A stretch of 64,000 bases of DNA from Vibrio nigripulchritudo ATCC 27043. GTDB lineage: Bacteria; Pseudomonadota; Gammaproteobacteria; Enterobacterales; Vibrionaceae. The stretch spans positions 62,001-126,000 of the forward strand of contig NZ_AFWJ01000267.1 in the NCBI RefSeq assembly GCF_000222685.1, read 5' to 3'. The notes below the pieces were generated by a model, which ran no database searches, had not been told where the DNA came from, and was given only the letters and a program-made list of their open reading frames with translations. Positions 38,092-47,437 of the stretch are shown piece after piece; within the stretch, counting starts at the first letter, position 1; every line of letters begins with the position of its first letter. A program made the translations under genes and the position numbers.

Positions 38092-38520
38092 TCACCTTTC
38101 TGGGGGTGCGCCGTACTGGTTCTCTTTTTGGTCGCCGGGTAAAAATCCACATTCGACAAGAATCCATGCTCCTGCAACTAAAGCGAGTAAAGAGGCAACC
38201 GTCTCGATTGCGGTTGTCTGCATCTGAACGCCTGGAGCCGCAACAGGCGCGAGAACACGTCCCGCAATAACTGGGATGTGCAGCGCAAGCCAGTACACTG
38301 ATTTGCCTCTGTCATGCCAACGCTTTGCGGTGATAGCCAGATCGGGATAAAGCATACATGCCAAAAAGAAAATGGCGATAACGTTGCCCAGCTCTGGGAA
38401 CAGCCCTCCTGCCCCGTAACTGAATCCAATCACTATTAAGTAGTAAAACGCGTTCCAGATCCAGAATACCTGACGTCCGACACGTCCTTGAAAAGAAAAC
38501 AAATATTGCTTAATCGACAT
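38092..38520 (-). CDS. DUF805 inner-membrane protein
   Basis: A 142-aa protein with the DUF805 hallmarks FSFQGRVGRQVFWIW near the N-terminus and AITAKRWHDRGKSVYW, and four hydrophobic segments. Role unknown. It starts 13 nt after the stop of the upstream tautomerase-like gene with AAGGTAAGAG before the ATG, so they form an operon. Confidence 0.85.
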   Translation of the reverse strand: MSIKQYLFSFQGRVGRQVFWIWNAFYYLIVIGFSYGAGGLFPELGNVIAIFFLACMLYPDLAITAKRWHDRGKSVYWLALHIPVIAGRVLAPVAAPGVQMQTTAIETVASLLALVAGAWILVECGFLPGDQKENQYGAPPER

Positions 38521-38533
38521 CTCTTACCTTTGC

Positions 38534-38881
38534 TCAATTGAGCACTTTTTGAAAACATTTGGTGTCCATATCCCGGACATTGACCGTCAAACTATGAACA
38601 GCGCTTGCCTGCTCCTGGAGAATATCCATCAGTTGACGGGACAGGTTGCGCTTTTGCTCTTCTGTTCGTCCGCTTAGAAGATCGAAGGTGATGTGGATGA
38701 AATCCACCGTATCTTCCTGATCGCCCACCAGCCAGTGGTGGCAACGGAAAGCTCGTGACTTAACAGAAGCGACGTCAAACAACCCACTCTCTATGGCTGC
38801 CTGATGCAGATCTTCCAACAGAAGCGGAACATTAACGCGCTCGTCCACTGAATTTGAATACTCCATCACTAAATTTGGCAT
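38534..38881 (-). CDS. 5-carboxymethyl-2-hydroxymuconate isomerase-like tautomerase
   Basis: A 115-aa protein of the tautomerase superfamily. After Met removal the N-terminus is PNLVMEYSNSV, placing the catalytic proline first, and KSRAFRCHHWLVG carries the conserved Arg (Arg43). HpaF-type enzymes isomerise a homoprotocatechuate breakdown product, but no other hpa gene is nearby, so the substrate here is open. The frame opens 14 codons earlier; ATG 38881, which supplies the proline, must be the start. GGGATGTAGCA precedes it. Confidence 0.82.
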   Translation of the reverse strand: MPNLVMEYSNSVDERVNVPLLLEDLHQAAIESGLFDVASVKSRAFRCHHWLVGDQEDTVDFIHITFDLLSGRTEEQKRNLSRQLMDILQEQASAVHSLTVNVRDMDTKCFQKVLN

Positions 38882-39128
38882 TGCTACATCCCTGTTATTC
38901 TTTATTTTGACAGCGCTTAACATACAGGAAAATAAGCGCCTTGGTGCACCACAGACTGGATTTTGCCTGCCTGATCACTGCAAATTACTTTCTTAGTGAC
39001 AACATGAGATCTGACCTTACAGCCAGATCGCGGAAAGACATGACACCAGTCATGATTTAGCCGTATTAATCTGTTATATTCTTTCGCAATCACGTTTATT
39101 TTTTACATTAATTAATGGAGATATTCCT

Positions 39129-39899
39129 ATGCGTCGTCCTGTAGTGATGGGTAACTGGAAACTTAATGGCAGCAAAACTATGGTCACTGAGCTGCTAAAC
39201 GGCCTTAATGCGGAACTTGAAGGCGTAACTGGCGTAGACGTTGCAGTTGCTCCACCAGCACTTTACATTGATCTGGCTGAGCGCTTGATCAAAGAAGGCG
39301 GCAACAAAATCATCCTAGGTGCGCAAAACACTGACGTGAACAACAGCGGCGCATTCACAGGTGATACTTCTCCAGAAATGCTGAAAGACTTCGGTGCGTC
39401 TCACATCATCATCGGTCACTCAGAGCGTCGTGAGTACCACGTTGAGTCTGACGAGTTCGTTGCTAAGAAATTCGCTTTCCTAAAAGAAAACGGTCTGAAG
39501 CCAGTTTTCTGTATCGGTGAGTCTGAAGCACAAAACGAAGCAGGCGAAACTGAAGCAGTTTGTGCTCGCCAAATCAACGCAGTAATCGACGCTTACGGCG
39601 TTGAAGCGCTAAACGATGCAATCATCGCATACGAGCCAATCTGGGCTATCGGTACTGGTAAAGCAGCAACAGCTGAAGATGCACAACGCATTCACGCTTC
39701 TATCCGTGCTCTAATCGCACAAAAAGATGCAGCAGTTGCAGAGCAAGTAATCATCCAATACGGTGGTTCTGTTAAGCCTGAGAACGCAGCTTCTTACTTC
39801 GCACAACCAGACATCGACGGTGCTCTAGTTGGCGGTGCGTCTCTAGACCCTAAAGGTTTTGCTGCTATCGCAAAAGCAGCAGCGGAAGCAAAAGCTTAA
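39129..39899 (+). CDS. tpiA: Triosephosphate isomerase
   Basis: A 256-aa glycolytic enzyme interconverting DHAP and glyceraldehyde-3-phosphate. Catalytic residues are visible: MGNWKLNGS (Lys11), [10 protein letters not shown] (His97), [11 protein letters not shown] (Glu169). Codon choice is markedly biased, as in highly expressed genes. Start preceded by GGAGATATTCCT. The 247 bp upstream contain only promoter-like AT-rich sequence. Confidence 0.97.
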   Translation: MRRPVVMGNWKLNGSKTMVTELLNGLNAELEGVTGVDVAVAPPALYIDLAERLIKEGGNKIILGAQNTDVNNSGAFTGDTSPEMLKDFGASHIIIGHSERREYHVESDEFVAKKFAFLKENGLKPVFCIGESEAQNEAGETEAVCARQINAVIDAYGVEALNDAIIAYEPIWAIGTGKAATAEDAQRIHASIRALIAQKDAAVAEQVIIQYGGSVKPENAASYFAQPDIDGALVGGASLDPKGFAAIAKAAAEAKA

Positions 39900-39922
39900 T
39901 TTCGCTTTTCCTCCAGAATGAC

Positions 39923-39949
39923 AAAGACCAGCCTCGGCTGGTCTTTTTT
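39923..39949 (+). terminator. tpiA terminator
   Basis: AAAGACCAGCC-tc-GGCTGGTCTTTTTT. Confidence 0.92.
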
Positions 39950-39960
39950 GTTGTGTATTT

Positions 39961-39975
39961 AGAGTCTGTTGACCT
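39961..39975. repeat. Solo copy of the repeat-element terminus
   Basis: AGAGTCTGTTGACCT matches the terminal repeat of the element at 6905-7170 at 14 of 15 positions. It lies 4 bp past the stop codon of the IclR gene, at the tpiA-side edge of the accessory block. Confidence 0.45.
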
Positions 39976-39979
39976 AGCT

Positions 39980-40744
39980 TCACTCAAACTGCACTTTTGC
40001 CAAGGCATTAGCGGCTTTATTAAGAAAGGGGAGGTAAAGCCTTAGCTCTTCCAAAGATTTGCGGATTTTAGGAGCATGCACAGACACGGTAAAACAGACA
40101 CTGCCTTGTTTGTCCCTCACAGGAACGGCAATCGCCACCATACCTTCCATAAATTCTTCCCGGTCAAATGCAATACCTTCACGACGAATCTGATCCAGCT
40201 CTTCTTGCAGTTGATTAGAGTCCGTTAAGGTAAAAGGTGTATAGGACTTTAATGGCGTCGCATGAACGAGCTTATCCCGCACTTTGGGCGTCATATGTGC
40301 CAACAGCATTTTCCCGCTGGCGGTACAGTGCAGTGGCAACTGCGACCCGACGGGCAATTGTATTCGATAGGGCCAGTTAGCTTCCACGCGATCAAAATAA
40401 ACGGTGTGGTCCCCATCCAGCATGGTGCAGTTGCAGGTTTCATCCACCTCCTGAGACAATACTTTTAAGATGGCGTGCCTTGGAGCACTAAGCGCATGAT
40501 TCGACATGATGCCCAGCGAAAACTCCCTTGCCCTAAGACCAGGAATATAACGCCGGCTGACGGGTTCTCTTTCCACCAGCCCTTCCTGTTCCAGTTGCTG
40601 AAGAATACGATTTAACGTGGGCTTGGGCAGCCCAAGCTCCTCAATTAAATCGGATGTTGATACGGGTTTGGGTGCCTGTACGACTTTCTCCAGAACCACA
40701 AACCCTCGCATGATAGTGGGATGTGTTGCTCGCTCCCCGTCCAT
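39980..40744 (-). CDS. IclR-family transcriptional regulator
   Basis: A 254-aa IclR protein. The N-terminal winged helix reads IMRGFVVLEKVVQ and VSTSDLIEELGLPKPTLNRILQ; the C-terminal effector domain includes LPLHCTASGKMLLAH, FDREEFMEGMVAIAVPV. Members usually bind small carboxylates or aromatics and control the neighbouring catabolic operon. It is the last gene of the same-strand TRAP cluster, 45 bp after dctM, so it probably regulates the TRAP genes and the divergent oxidoreductase. Effector unknown. Confidence 0.88.
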   Translation of the reverse strand: MDGERATHPTIMRGFVVLEKVVQAPKPVSTSDLIEELGLPKPTLNRILQQLEQEGLVEREPVSRRYIPGLRAREFSLGIMSNHALSAPRHAILKVLSQEVDETCNCTMLDGDHTVYFDRVEANWPYRIQLPVGSQLPLHCTASGKMLLAHMTPKVRDKLVHATPLKSYTPFTLTDSNQLQEELDQIRREGIAFDREEFMEGMVAIAVPVRDKQGSVCFTVSVHAPKIRKSLEELRLYLPFLNKAANALAKVQFE

Positions 40745-40789
40745 CTGCCTTTCCTTCTTTTATGCACCACCACACTGGAGGTGATTGAC

Positions 40790-42079
40790 TTAACCAGCTC
40801 CGCCAAATTGCAGCAGGAATGTTGAAAGCGGAGGCCAGAAAGCAATAATAAGCCAAGCCACCATCAATGCGAACAGATACGGTAAAACATGACGAACAAT
40901 CGTGAAGTACGGTATCCCGGTCATCCCACTGGCCACATAGAGATTTAGCCCGTAAGGCGGTGTGATAAACCCGATGGCATCGCCCACTAAGAACACCACT
41001 GCAAAGTGAATAGGATCAACACCCACACTGTAAGCAATCGGTGCCAGAATAGGGGCTAAGATGATGGTGTTGGGCAAACTTTCCAGTACTGTTCCCGCCA
41101 TTAACACCAAGAACATACACGCCAACAGCACGAATGTTGGATCGCCGATACTCGACATCCAGCCATTCACTACCTCCCCAGCGCCTAGTAAAGACAGCAA
41201 CTGTTGCATCACCACAGAAACCGCAATCAAAGGCGCAAGCATGCCAGTGATCTGACCGGAACGAAGCAATATTTCAGGTAACTTGGTCAGCTTTATCTGG
41301 CGTGTCACCAACACACCCGCTATCAGGCAAAAACCGACGGTTACGCCTGCCGCTTCTGTCGGTGAGAATGTACCGGAATAGATGCCGTAAATAACAATCG
41401 CAATTGCCAGTATCCCCAGATACGCCCTAAACCCTGCACGCACAATGCGTTTCGGCTCAAAGCGAATCATGTCGCCCCAGTTATTGCGTCGGCTGACGAG
41501 ATAGCAGGTGACCTGCATGGCAATCACCATCAAAATGCCCGGGAGCATGCCTCCGATGAACAGATCACTGATCGACAAATCGAGCAAAAATCCATAAACA
41601 ATAAAGATAATACTGGGCGGAATGATGATTCCGACCGTCCCTCCGGCTGCCACTGTTGCCGCCGCGAAGCGCTTATCGTATTTGTTGTTTTCCATTTCAG
41701 GCTGCATGATCGAGCCGATGGTGGCCGTTGTTCCGGCATTCGAACCAGAAATAGCCGCAAACATCCCACAGGCTCCGATGGTTGCCATCCCTAGTCCGCC
41801 TCGCACCCAGCCTAATATGGAATAGGCAAAGTCCGACATTCGCTTCGCAATCCCCGCGGCATTGATCAGGTCGCCCGTCAGAATAAAAAGCGGGAGTGCC
41901 AGCAAACCAAAGAAGCTCAACCCTTCAAACAAGGTGACCCCCACGTTTGCCAGAGTAAAGTCAATCACCAGGCTGCACCCTACAACCCAGAAACCGATCA
42001 CAAGAAAAATCGGCACTCCCAGCAAAAATAGCCCCGTGACACCAATCGATATCAGGGTAATTAACGTTCCATTATCCAT
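40790..42079 (-). CDS. TRAP transporter large permease (DctM subunit)
   Basis: A 429-aa membrane protein with about twelve hydrophobic segments, the sodium-coupled translocation subunit of a tripartite ATP-independent transporter. Family stretches: LTGDLINAAGIAKRMSDFA, GIIIPPSIIFIVYG, FITPPYGLNLYVASG. It lies 9 nt downstream of the small permease gene and is probably coupled to it. Confidence 0.92.
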   Translation of the reverse strand: MDNGTLITLISIGVTGLFLLGVPIFLVIGFWVVGCSLVIDFTLANVGVTLFEGLSFFGLLALPLFILTGDLINAAGIAKRMSDFAYSILGWVRGGLGMATIGACGMFAAISGSNAGTTATIGSIMQPEMENNKYDKRFAAATVAAGGTVGIIIPPSIIFIVYGFLLDLSISDLFIGGMLPGILMVIAMQVTCYLVSRRNNWGDMIRFEPKRIVRAGFRAYLGILAIAIVIYGIYSGTFSPTEAAGVTVGFCLIAGVLVTRQIKLTKLPEILLRSGQITGMLAPLIAVSVVMQQLLSLLGAGEVVNGWMSSIGDPTFVLLACMFLVLMAGTVLESLPNTIILAPILAPIAYSVGVDPIHFAVVFLVGDAIGFITPPYGLNLYVASGMTGIPYFTIVRHVLPYLFALMVAWLIIAFWPPLSTFLLQFGGAG

Positions 42080-42088
42080 TTGTTCTCC

Positions 42089-42616
42089 TTAATCCAATAG
42101 CGATGCCTGGAGCACAAACGGCTCTTTGTTGCGGTAACGTGCAATGTCCTGCATCAGATTCTGCAGCACCCGAATCACAATCAGCCCCCAAGCCAGAGGG
42201 GTCGCTAGGTAAAACCACCATTCCATTACGTTGTCTGTACCTCCGACAATGGCAAAGTTGTCATAGGCGAGCCAGGTTTGCTGGTAGGTGTAGTAAATGA
42301 CGATGATGGCGAACGTAATCCAGAGAACCGCATCGAGCACGAAACAGAAAAACTGCATGCGATACGACAGGCGAGACCGAATTTCAGTCAGCGCCAGATG
42401 AGTGCGCTTTTTAATGTTGTATGACGCACCAAACCAAGTAACCCATAAGAACAGCAAAACAGGAACCGTCGTACTCCATGGCACCTGCTGGTTGAATAAG
42501 AAGCGCCGAATCACCTCAACAAAGATAATTCCCGCCATGGAAATGTAAGTAATCAGAATGATCACTTTTTCGGTGTTGTTATCCAGCCAACGAAAAAGCA
42601 CTCGAAGAAACGTCAT
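42089..42616 (-). CDS. TRAP transporter small permease (DctQ subunit)
   Basis: A 175-aa protein with four hydrophobic segments and the DctQ-type VEVIRRFLFNQQVPWSTTVPV and LLFLWVTWFGASYNIKKRTHLALT. It is the small membrane partner of DctM. The frame opens at 42712, but MTFLRVLFRWLDNNTEKV at 42616, with AGGGAT upstream, is the reasonable start; the longer version would overlap the binding-protein gene. Confidence 0.9.
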   Translation of the reverse strand: MTFLRVLFRWLDNNTEKVIILITYISMAGIIFVEVIRRFLFNQQVPWSTTVPVLLFLWVTWFGASYNIKKRTHLALTEIRSRLSYRMQFFCFVLDAVLWITFAIIVIYYTYQQTWLAYDNFAIVGGTDNVMEWWFYLATPLAWGLIVIRVLQNLMQDIARYRNKEPFVLQASLLD

Positions 42617-42683
42617 ATCCCTATCCTGTATTCCATTGAATGAAAGCGGCAGCGGATGCACAACACACCCGCTTCGCCTGTGT

Positions 42684-43904
42684 TTAGCTTTGCCACCAGC
42701 GCTGAGGCTCAACGTTTACCGGAGCCATGTCTTTAGGGATCTCGCGTGCAATGTCATAAATTTCCTGATAGGTATCATGGCCACCCGACCATTTGTTCAG
42801 GCGCTCACGCCACGCTTCCCAAGGTTTTGGATTGAATTCTGGCGAACACATCTCTTCCGCTTTTCTCAACTCGGCATCTGACAGGGTTGCCACGCGAACG
42901 TTGTTCTCGGCAAAGATGGTGCCTGGCTTTTGCGGGTTGGTTGCTCCGACAATGTCGTACAAACCTGCCTCGTTCATCCCCTGAGTGTAGATTTGAGCAA
43001 GATAGGCCGACTCCATCACCGCGTCTTGCAGCTCCGAACCCAGCTTGTCGAACACCGACAGGTTCATCGCGGTGTGCTCCGTACCACAGAAGAATTTCAG
43101 ATCGACACACTGCGAGACCACTGGCGCCATACCGGCGTACGCCACTGCACCCATCCAGGTTTCAGCGCCATCAATTAAGCCTTGCTTCAATCCGTCTAAC
43201 GTTTCTTCCCACGCAATGGGAACCGGATTCAGGTTCATTAGCTCCATGGCGATTCGCCCAAGCTGCGTCCCCGTGACTCGGTTCTTTGTTCCTGCTAACT
43301 GGTCGACGGATGTCACGGTCGGTTTGTCCTGCCATTTCAATCCAAGCTGTATGCCTCGCAATTCGCAGTGAGTAAACAAGAACTGGACATTATGGCGTTT
43401 TCGCAAAGGTTCACGAAGCAGTGCCTCACTCTTTTTGCTGTAGAAGAAGTGGTATTGCGCCGCGCGAGACGGGAACATGTAGGCGTAATCCAATACATTC
43501 AGATATGGTGCGCCACCAGCTGAGTTCTGAGTCGAGGCAGAATAAATATCAACAATGCCCTGCTGGGTCTTCTTAATGCAGTTGGTCTGTCCACAGATTT
43601 GGTTGCTGCCAATAAACTCCACCCGAATGGCACCATTGGTACGCGCTTCCAGATCTTTGGCAAAGAACAACTGACCCGACTTTTGAATATCGAGGTTTTT
43701 TTCGTTAAAACCCGACGCACCGAACTTCAACTGAAACTTGGGTTTCACGGCATAACGCTTTTTGGCGGTTTGCTCAGCGGCATTTGCCAGCTGAGATAAG
43801 GTTGCTCCGGCACCTAATGCGCCAGCAGCCAGTAGTGTGGATGTCGCCCCGTATCGGGCAGACACTTTCATAAATCCACGTCGGGTTAATTTTTCGTCTC
43901 TCAT
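42684..43904 (-). CDS. TRAP transporter substrate-binding protein (DctP type) with twin-arginine signal
   Basis: A 406-aa periplasmic binding protein. The N-terminus KLTRRGFMKVSARYG followed by a hydrophobic stretch and ALA-type ANA is a twin-arginine export signal, implying export in folded form. The mature domain shows GTKNRVTGTQLGRIAMELM, where the conserved Arg (Arg209) of DctP proteins usually clamps a substrate carboxylate. ATG 43904 has GGAG 8 nt upstream and is preferred to GTG 43913. First gene of the P-Q-M-iclR cluster. Substrate unknown; a carboxylate is the family expectation. Confidence 0.88.
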   Translation of the reverse strand: MRDEKLTRRGFMKVSARYGATSTLLAAGALGAGATLSQLANAAEQTAKKRYAVKPKFQLKFGASGFNEKNLDIQKSGQLFFAKDLEARTNGAIRVEFIGSNQICGQTNCIKKTQQGIVDIYSASTQNSAGGAPYLNVLDYAYMFPSRAAQYHFFYSKKSEALLREPLRKRHNVQFLFTHCELRGIQLGLKWQDKPTVTSVDQLAGTKNRVTGTQLGRIAMELMNLNPVPIAWEETLDGLKQGLIDGAETWMGAVAYAGMAPVVSQCVDLKFFCGTEHTAMNLSVFDKLGSELQDAVMESAYLAQIYTQGMNEAGLYDIVGATNPQKPGTIFAENNVRVATLSDAELRKAEEMCSPEFNPKPWEAWRERLNKWSGGHDTYQEIYDIAREIPKDMAPVNVEPQRWWQS

Positions 43905-44133
43905 GGTTATCACTCCATTGACTAAAAATGAACAGCGCTTCCCTATTTCTGACTACCGCTTTTCGACAAACTCAGGGGTTTCTCACCTCAATACACAAGC
44001 ATTGTAATAGGTCGAACAACACGCCGTTGTAGTTATTGAATCTCCTCACATTGCCCATTTTTAACCCGAGCAAATGTTAATTTTTTTGATTCAACGTTGC
44101 TCATTTATTACACAAAAAAATAAAAAACAACCC

Positions 44134-44166
44134 TTGACTTAAAAAATTGAGCCATTTAGTCTCAAT
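44134..44166 (+). promoter_or_regulatory. Predicted promoter with operator-like inverted repeat before the GMC gene
   Basis: TTGACT (44134-44139), 17-bp spacer, TAGTCT (44157-44162). An inverted repeat ATTGAG-N9-CTCAAT (44146-44166) covers the -10. TCATTTATT (44101-44109) and AATAAATGA (44164-44172) form a second inverted pair across the promoter. IclR is the obvious candidate binder. The rest of the 340-bp divergent spacer shows no gene. Confidence 0.45.
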
Positions 44167-44246
44167 AAATGAAACTTAAGACTTATTGGATTTGATGGCG
44201 AAAATTTCTGAGTCGCCATCACACGATGACAGGGAATGTGAAAAAA

Positions 44247-45854
44247 ATGAGCACATCGGAAGCGCAGTTTGACTACATTGTGGTTGGGGCAGGATCCGCT
44301 GGATGCGTGTTAGCCAACCGGCTTTCTGCTAACCCCAAAAACAAGGTATTGTTGTTAGAAGCGGGAGGGAACGACAGCAACCCATGGCTGCACATTCCGG
44401 TTGGGTATTTTAAAACCATGCACAATCCGAAAACCGACTGGTGTTACCTCACCGCCCCCGACAAAGGCATCAATCATCGGCAGTTACAATGGCCGCGAGG
44501 AAAAGTCATTGGCGGTTCCAGTGCCCTCAATGGTTTGTTGTATGTTCGTGGTCAGGCGGAAGATTACGATCGCTGGGAAAAGCTGGGGAACAAAGGCTGG
44601 TCATACCAAGAGGTGCTGCCATATTTCAAAAAGTCTGAAGATCAGGAGCGCGGAAAGAGTGAGTTTCACGGTGTCGGTGGACCGCTCAAGGTGTCGGATT
44701 TGCGATTGCGTCGCCCCATTGCGGACTTTTTCATTCAGGCTGCCGTGCAGGCAGGTATACCAGAAAACCCAGACTACAACGGAACGTCTCAAGAGGGAGT
44801 AGGCTATTTTCAGCAAACTGCTTACAAGGGCTTTCGCTGGAGCACAGCAAAAGGCTTTCTGAAACCTGTACTTTCCAGACCGAATCTGACAGTGGCATTG
44901 CACGCTCAGGTTCACAGGATACTCTTTGAAGGAAAAACGGCAATTGGGATTGAGTACCAGCAGAAGCAATCCAAAGTCATCACCAAAGCTTCAAAAGAAG
45001 TCATCCTGTCTTCTGGTGCCATTGGATCGCCTCAGATTCTCCAACTGTCTGGAATTGGTGATCGTGATCTGATGGATCAACTTAACATTCCACTGATCCA
45101 CGCCTTACCCGGAGTGGGTCAAAACTTGCAGGATCATCTGCAAATCCGATTGGTGTTCAAAACCAGCCAACGCACACTAAATGACGAGGTCAACAGTGTA
45201 TTCAAACGCCTGTGGGTAGGCATGCAGTACGCGTTTAACCGCACTGGACCTCTTACCTTAGCCGCGAGTCAGGTCGCGGTGTTTACCCAATCCAATGAAT
45301 CGCTTTCCAGACCCGATATTCAGTTTCACATGCAGCCACTGAGTGCCGATAAACCGGGCGAAGGTGCACATCCATTTTCGGCTTTTACGTCTTCGGTTTG
45401 TCAGCTTCGCCCGTACAGCCGTGGGTATGTGCAGATAAAGTCTAGTGATCCGGCGGAGCACCCGGAAATACAGCCGAATTATTTGTCGGATGAAAGAGAT
45501 GAAAAAACAGTGGTAGACGCCATCAAGGTGGCCAGAAAAATTTCGGCACAGCCAGCGCTGGCAAAGCACATTCTCGAAGAGTTCGTCCCGGGAAGCCAGT
45601 ATCAGACTGATGAGGAGTTACTGGAAGCGGCGCGAAACTTCAGCCAGACCATTTATCACCCCACCAGCACCTGCAAAATGGGCAATGATGATATGGCAGT
45701 GGTGGATGAACGTTTAAGAGTGCATGGAGTGAAACAGCTTAGAGTGGCAGATGCATCCATCATGCCGGAGATCGTGTCGGGCAACACCAACGCCCCTACT
45801 ATCATGATCGCCGAAAAAGCCGCCGATATGATTCTGGAGGACAATGGAAACTAG
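44247..45854 (+). CDS. GMC-family FAD oxidoreductase (alcohol/choline dehydrogenase-like)
   Basis: A 535-aa GMC flavoprotein. FAD motif [17 protein letters not shown] and LLLEAGG at the N-terminus, GMC signature [16 protein letters not shown], second signature [17 protein letters not shown], and the C-terminal [10 protein letters not shown] with the catalytic His and [17 protein letters not shown]. Such enzymes oxidise an alcohol and pass electrons to quinone or another acceptor. No betB, betI or choline transporter is adjacent, so choline is not indicated. ATG 44247 follows AGGGA by about 11 nt; ATG 44226 lacks a Shine-Dalgarno. Divergent from the TRAP genes and likely to act on the imported compound or a derivative. 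Confidence 0.88.
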   Translation: MSTSEAQFDYIVVGAGSAGCVLANRLSANPKNKVLLLEAGGNDSNPWLHIPVGYFKTMHNPKTDWCYLTAPDKGINHRQLQWPRGKVIGGSSALNGLLYVRGQAEDYDRWEKLGNKGWSYQEVLPYFKKSEDQERGKSEFHGVGGPLKVSDLRLRRPIADFFIQAAVQAGIPENPDYNGTSQEGVGYFQQTAYKGFRWSTAKGFLKPVLSRPNLTVALHAQVHRILFEGKTAIGIEYQQKQSKVITKASKEVILSSGAIGSPQILQLSGIGDRDLMDQLNIPLIHALPGVGQNLQDHLQIRLVFKTSQRTLNDEVNSVFKRLWVGMQYAFNRTGPLTLAASQVAVFTQSNESLSRPDIQFHMQPLSADKPGEGAHPFSAFTSSVCQLRPYSRGYVQIKSSDPAEHPEIQPNYLSDERDEKTVVDAIKVARKISAQPALAKHILEEFVPGSQYQTDEELLEAARNFSQTIYHPTSTCKMGNDDMAVVDERLRVHGVKQLRVADASIMPEIVSGNTNAPTIMIAEKAADMILEDNGN

Positions 45855-45858
45855 GAAG

Positions 45859-46446
45859 TTAGTCACTAACTTTCAATAGGATGCGAATAAAATGTTCGTC
45901 TTCGTAATCGACGTCATAGTCAAACTGACTGTTGGCGTATATCGCCCCTAAAAAGGTGTGTCGGTGAGACTGATTGCCACGAAATAGCATGGGAATGCCC
46001 ACTTGAAGCTGGTTGGTATCGTTAAAGTGTACGTTTAAATCTTGTGAAAGCACCGCCACCAGACAGCCGTTTTTATTGTGGTCGAGATCCAGCGCTTCAG
46101 GCGTTGAAAGCACAACCGTTGTCCCGAGTTTCTTTTCTATCTCATTGATCAGCAGCAGGTAGCCATCAAGATGCGGGTAACCGGGTTTTCCGTCTTCACC
46201 CAATACCAACCCTTCAAGAAATCGCTCTAAATTGGCGTTCGAATGCTTATTTAGCTGTACAAAAAGCTTGATTTGCTTGCGAATGGATTTGTATTTATTG
46301 AGCTTTAACTTGGGTTTGAACCAACGCACCAACGCCTCGTTTTTCTTTGCCGTTGAAAGCAAAGTGCGAGGATTTGACTGAATTTGAAACTGAAGATGCA
46401 GCAACGCATGTAGAGTCAGAGTTTTAAAAAGTTGCGAGTGTTCCAT
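45859..46446 (-). CDS. Hypothetical protein, DUF2913-like
   Basis: A 195-aa soluble protein rich in Lys and Asn (LTLHALLHLQFQIQ, KNEALVRWFKPKLKLNKY, GYPHLDGYLLLINEIEKKL). It resembles the DUF2913 family found in Vibrio; no catalytic motif is visible. Its stop is 4 bp from the stop of the convergent GMC gene, and AAGTTAGT-c-ACTAACTT (45856-45872) spans both ends and may act as a weak shared terminator. Confidence 0.65.
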   Translation of the reverse strand: MEHSQLFKTLTLHALLHLQFQIQSNPRTLLSTAKKNEALVRWFKPKLKLNKYKSIRKQIKLFVQLNKHSNANLERFLEGLVLGEDGKPGYPHLDGYLLLINEIEKKLGTTVVLSTPEALDLDHNKNGCLVAVLSQDLNVHFNDTNQLQVGIPMLFRGNQSHRHTFLGAIYANSQFDYDVDYEDEHFIRILLKVSD

Positions 46447-46511
46447 TTAACCGACGTTATGATTTTATTATTAGAATTGTGAAGAAGGAGTTTACAGACT
46501 CCAAAGACTAT

Positions 46512-46544
46512 AAAACCACTTGAGCGACAATTACTCAAGTGGTT
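46512..46544 (-). terminator. cysE terminator
   Basis: On the minus strand AACCACTTGAG-N9-CTCAAGTGGTT followed by TTAT, 16 bp past the cysE stop. Confidence 0.85.
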
Positions 46545-46560
46545 CAGTTGGCGATGTGGG

Positions 46561-47382
46561 CTATATACCGTCTCCGCCAATGAAAGTCTGGGATTTGCCG
46601 TTAAATTGCTGATCCATGTCGAGTGAAGGCTTGTCGCTTTTTGGTCGACCGACAATTTTAGCCGGTACACCAGCGACAGTGGTATGCTCAGGAACCGCCT
46701 GTAAGACCACAGAACACGATCCAATTTTAGCGCCTTCACCCACTTCGATGTTGCCAAGAATCTTAGCACCAGCTCCGATCATGACACCTTCGCGGATCTT
46801 CGGATGTCGGTCGCCGCTCTCCTTACCCGTACCACCTAACGTCACGTCCTGCAAAATAGACACATCATCTTCAACCACCGCGGTTTCACCGATGACGATC
46901 CCCGTTGCGTGGTCAAGCATGATGCCTTTTCCTATCCGCGCCGCCGGGTGAATATCCACCTGACACGCCACGGAAATCTGGTTTTGCAGATAGGTGGCTA
47001 GCGCAACGCGCCCTTGTTTCCACAACCAGTTCGCCACTCGGTAACCTTGAAGTGCGTGAAACCCTTTCAGGTAAAGCAATGGCATAGAATACATGGCAAC
47101 CGCTGGATCTCGATTGACCGTCGCACAAATGTCGCATGCTGCAGAGGCTGTCAGATCGGGATCTGAATTAAATGCCTGTTCCACCACTTCACGTACTGCC
47201 ATGGCTGGCATTGAGGCTGTCTTGAGTTTGTTGGCTAAGATGTAGCTTAGCGCAGCCCCCAGACTGTCATGATTGATGATGGTTGCATGGTAGAAACTGG
47301 CAAGCATCGGCTCTTGCTCCGATTGCTCTCTCGCCTCTCTGACGATGGCTTTCCAGACCTTCTGTTTTTCACATTGCTTCAT
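46561..47382 (-). CDS. cysE: Serine O-acetyltransferase
   Basis: A 273-aa hexameric enzyme making O-acetylserine for cysteine synthesis. The N-terminal helical domain is followed by left-handed beta-helix hexapeptides (HPAARIGKGIMLDHATGIVIGE). The sequence ends GDGI; the terminal Ile is the anchor that inserts into the active site of cysteine synthase CysK in the E. coli complex, so that interaction is probably kept. Last gene of yibN-secB-gpsA-cysE, the E. coli order. Confidence 0.96.
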   Translation of the reverse strand: MKQCEKQKVWKAIVREAREQSEQEPMLASFYHATIINHDSLGAALSYILANKLKTASMPAMAVREVVEQAFNSDPDLTASAACDICATVNRDPAVAMYSMPLLYLKGFHALQGYRVANWLWKQGRVALATYLQNQISVACQVDIHPAARIGKGIMLDHATGIVIGETAVVEDDVSILQDVTLGGTGKESGDRHPKIREGVMIGAGAKILGNIEVGEGAKIGSCSVVLQAVPEHTTVAGVPAKIVGRPKSDKPSLDMDQQFNGKSQTFIGGDGI

Positions 47383-47437
47383 TGTGGTATTCCGATCTTC
47401 CTTGAAAATGAGGCAGAGCTAGCTGCCACAAAGTCAT

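Noticed and set aside
38531-38546. Perfect palindrome TGCTCAATTGAGCA as a possible operator
   Set aside because: It covers the last codons and stop of the tautomerase gene, inside an operon 13 nt from the next start. Coding constraint explains it better than regulation.
46416-46769. A 117-codon minus-strand frame spanning the cysE end, its terminator and the start of the DUF2913-like gene
   Set aside because: It overlaps cysE in another frame and crosses a clear terminator; no family resemblance.
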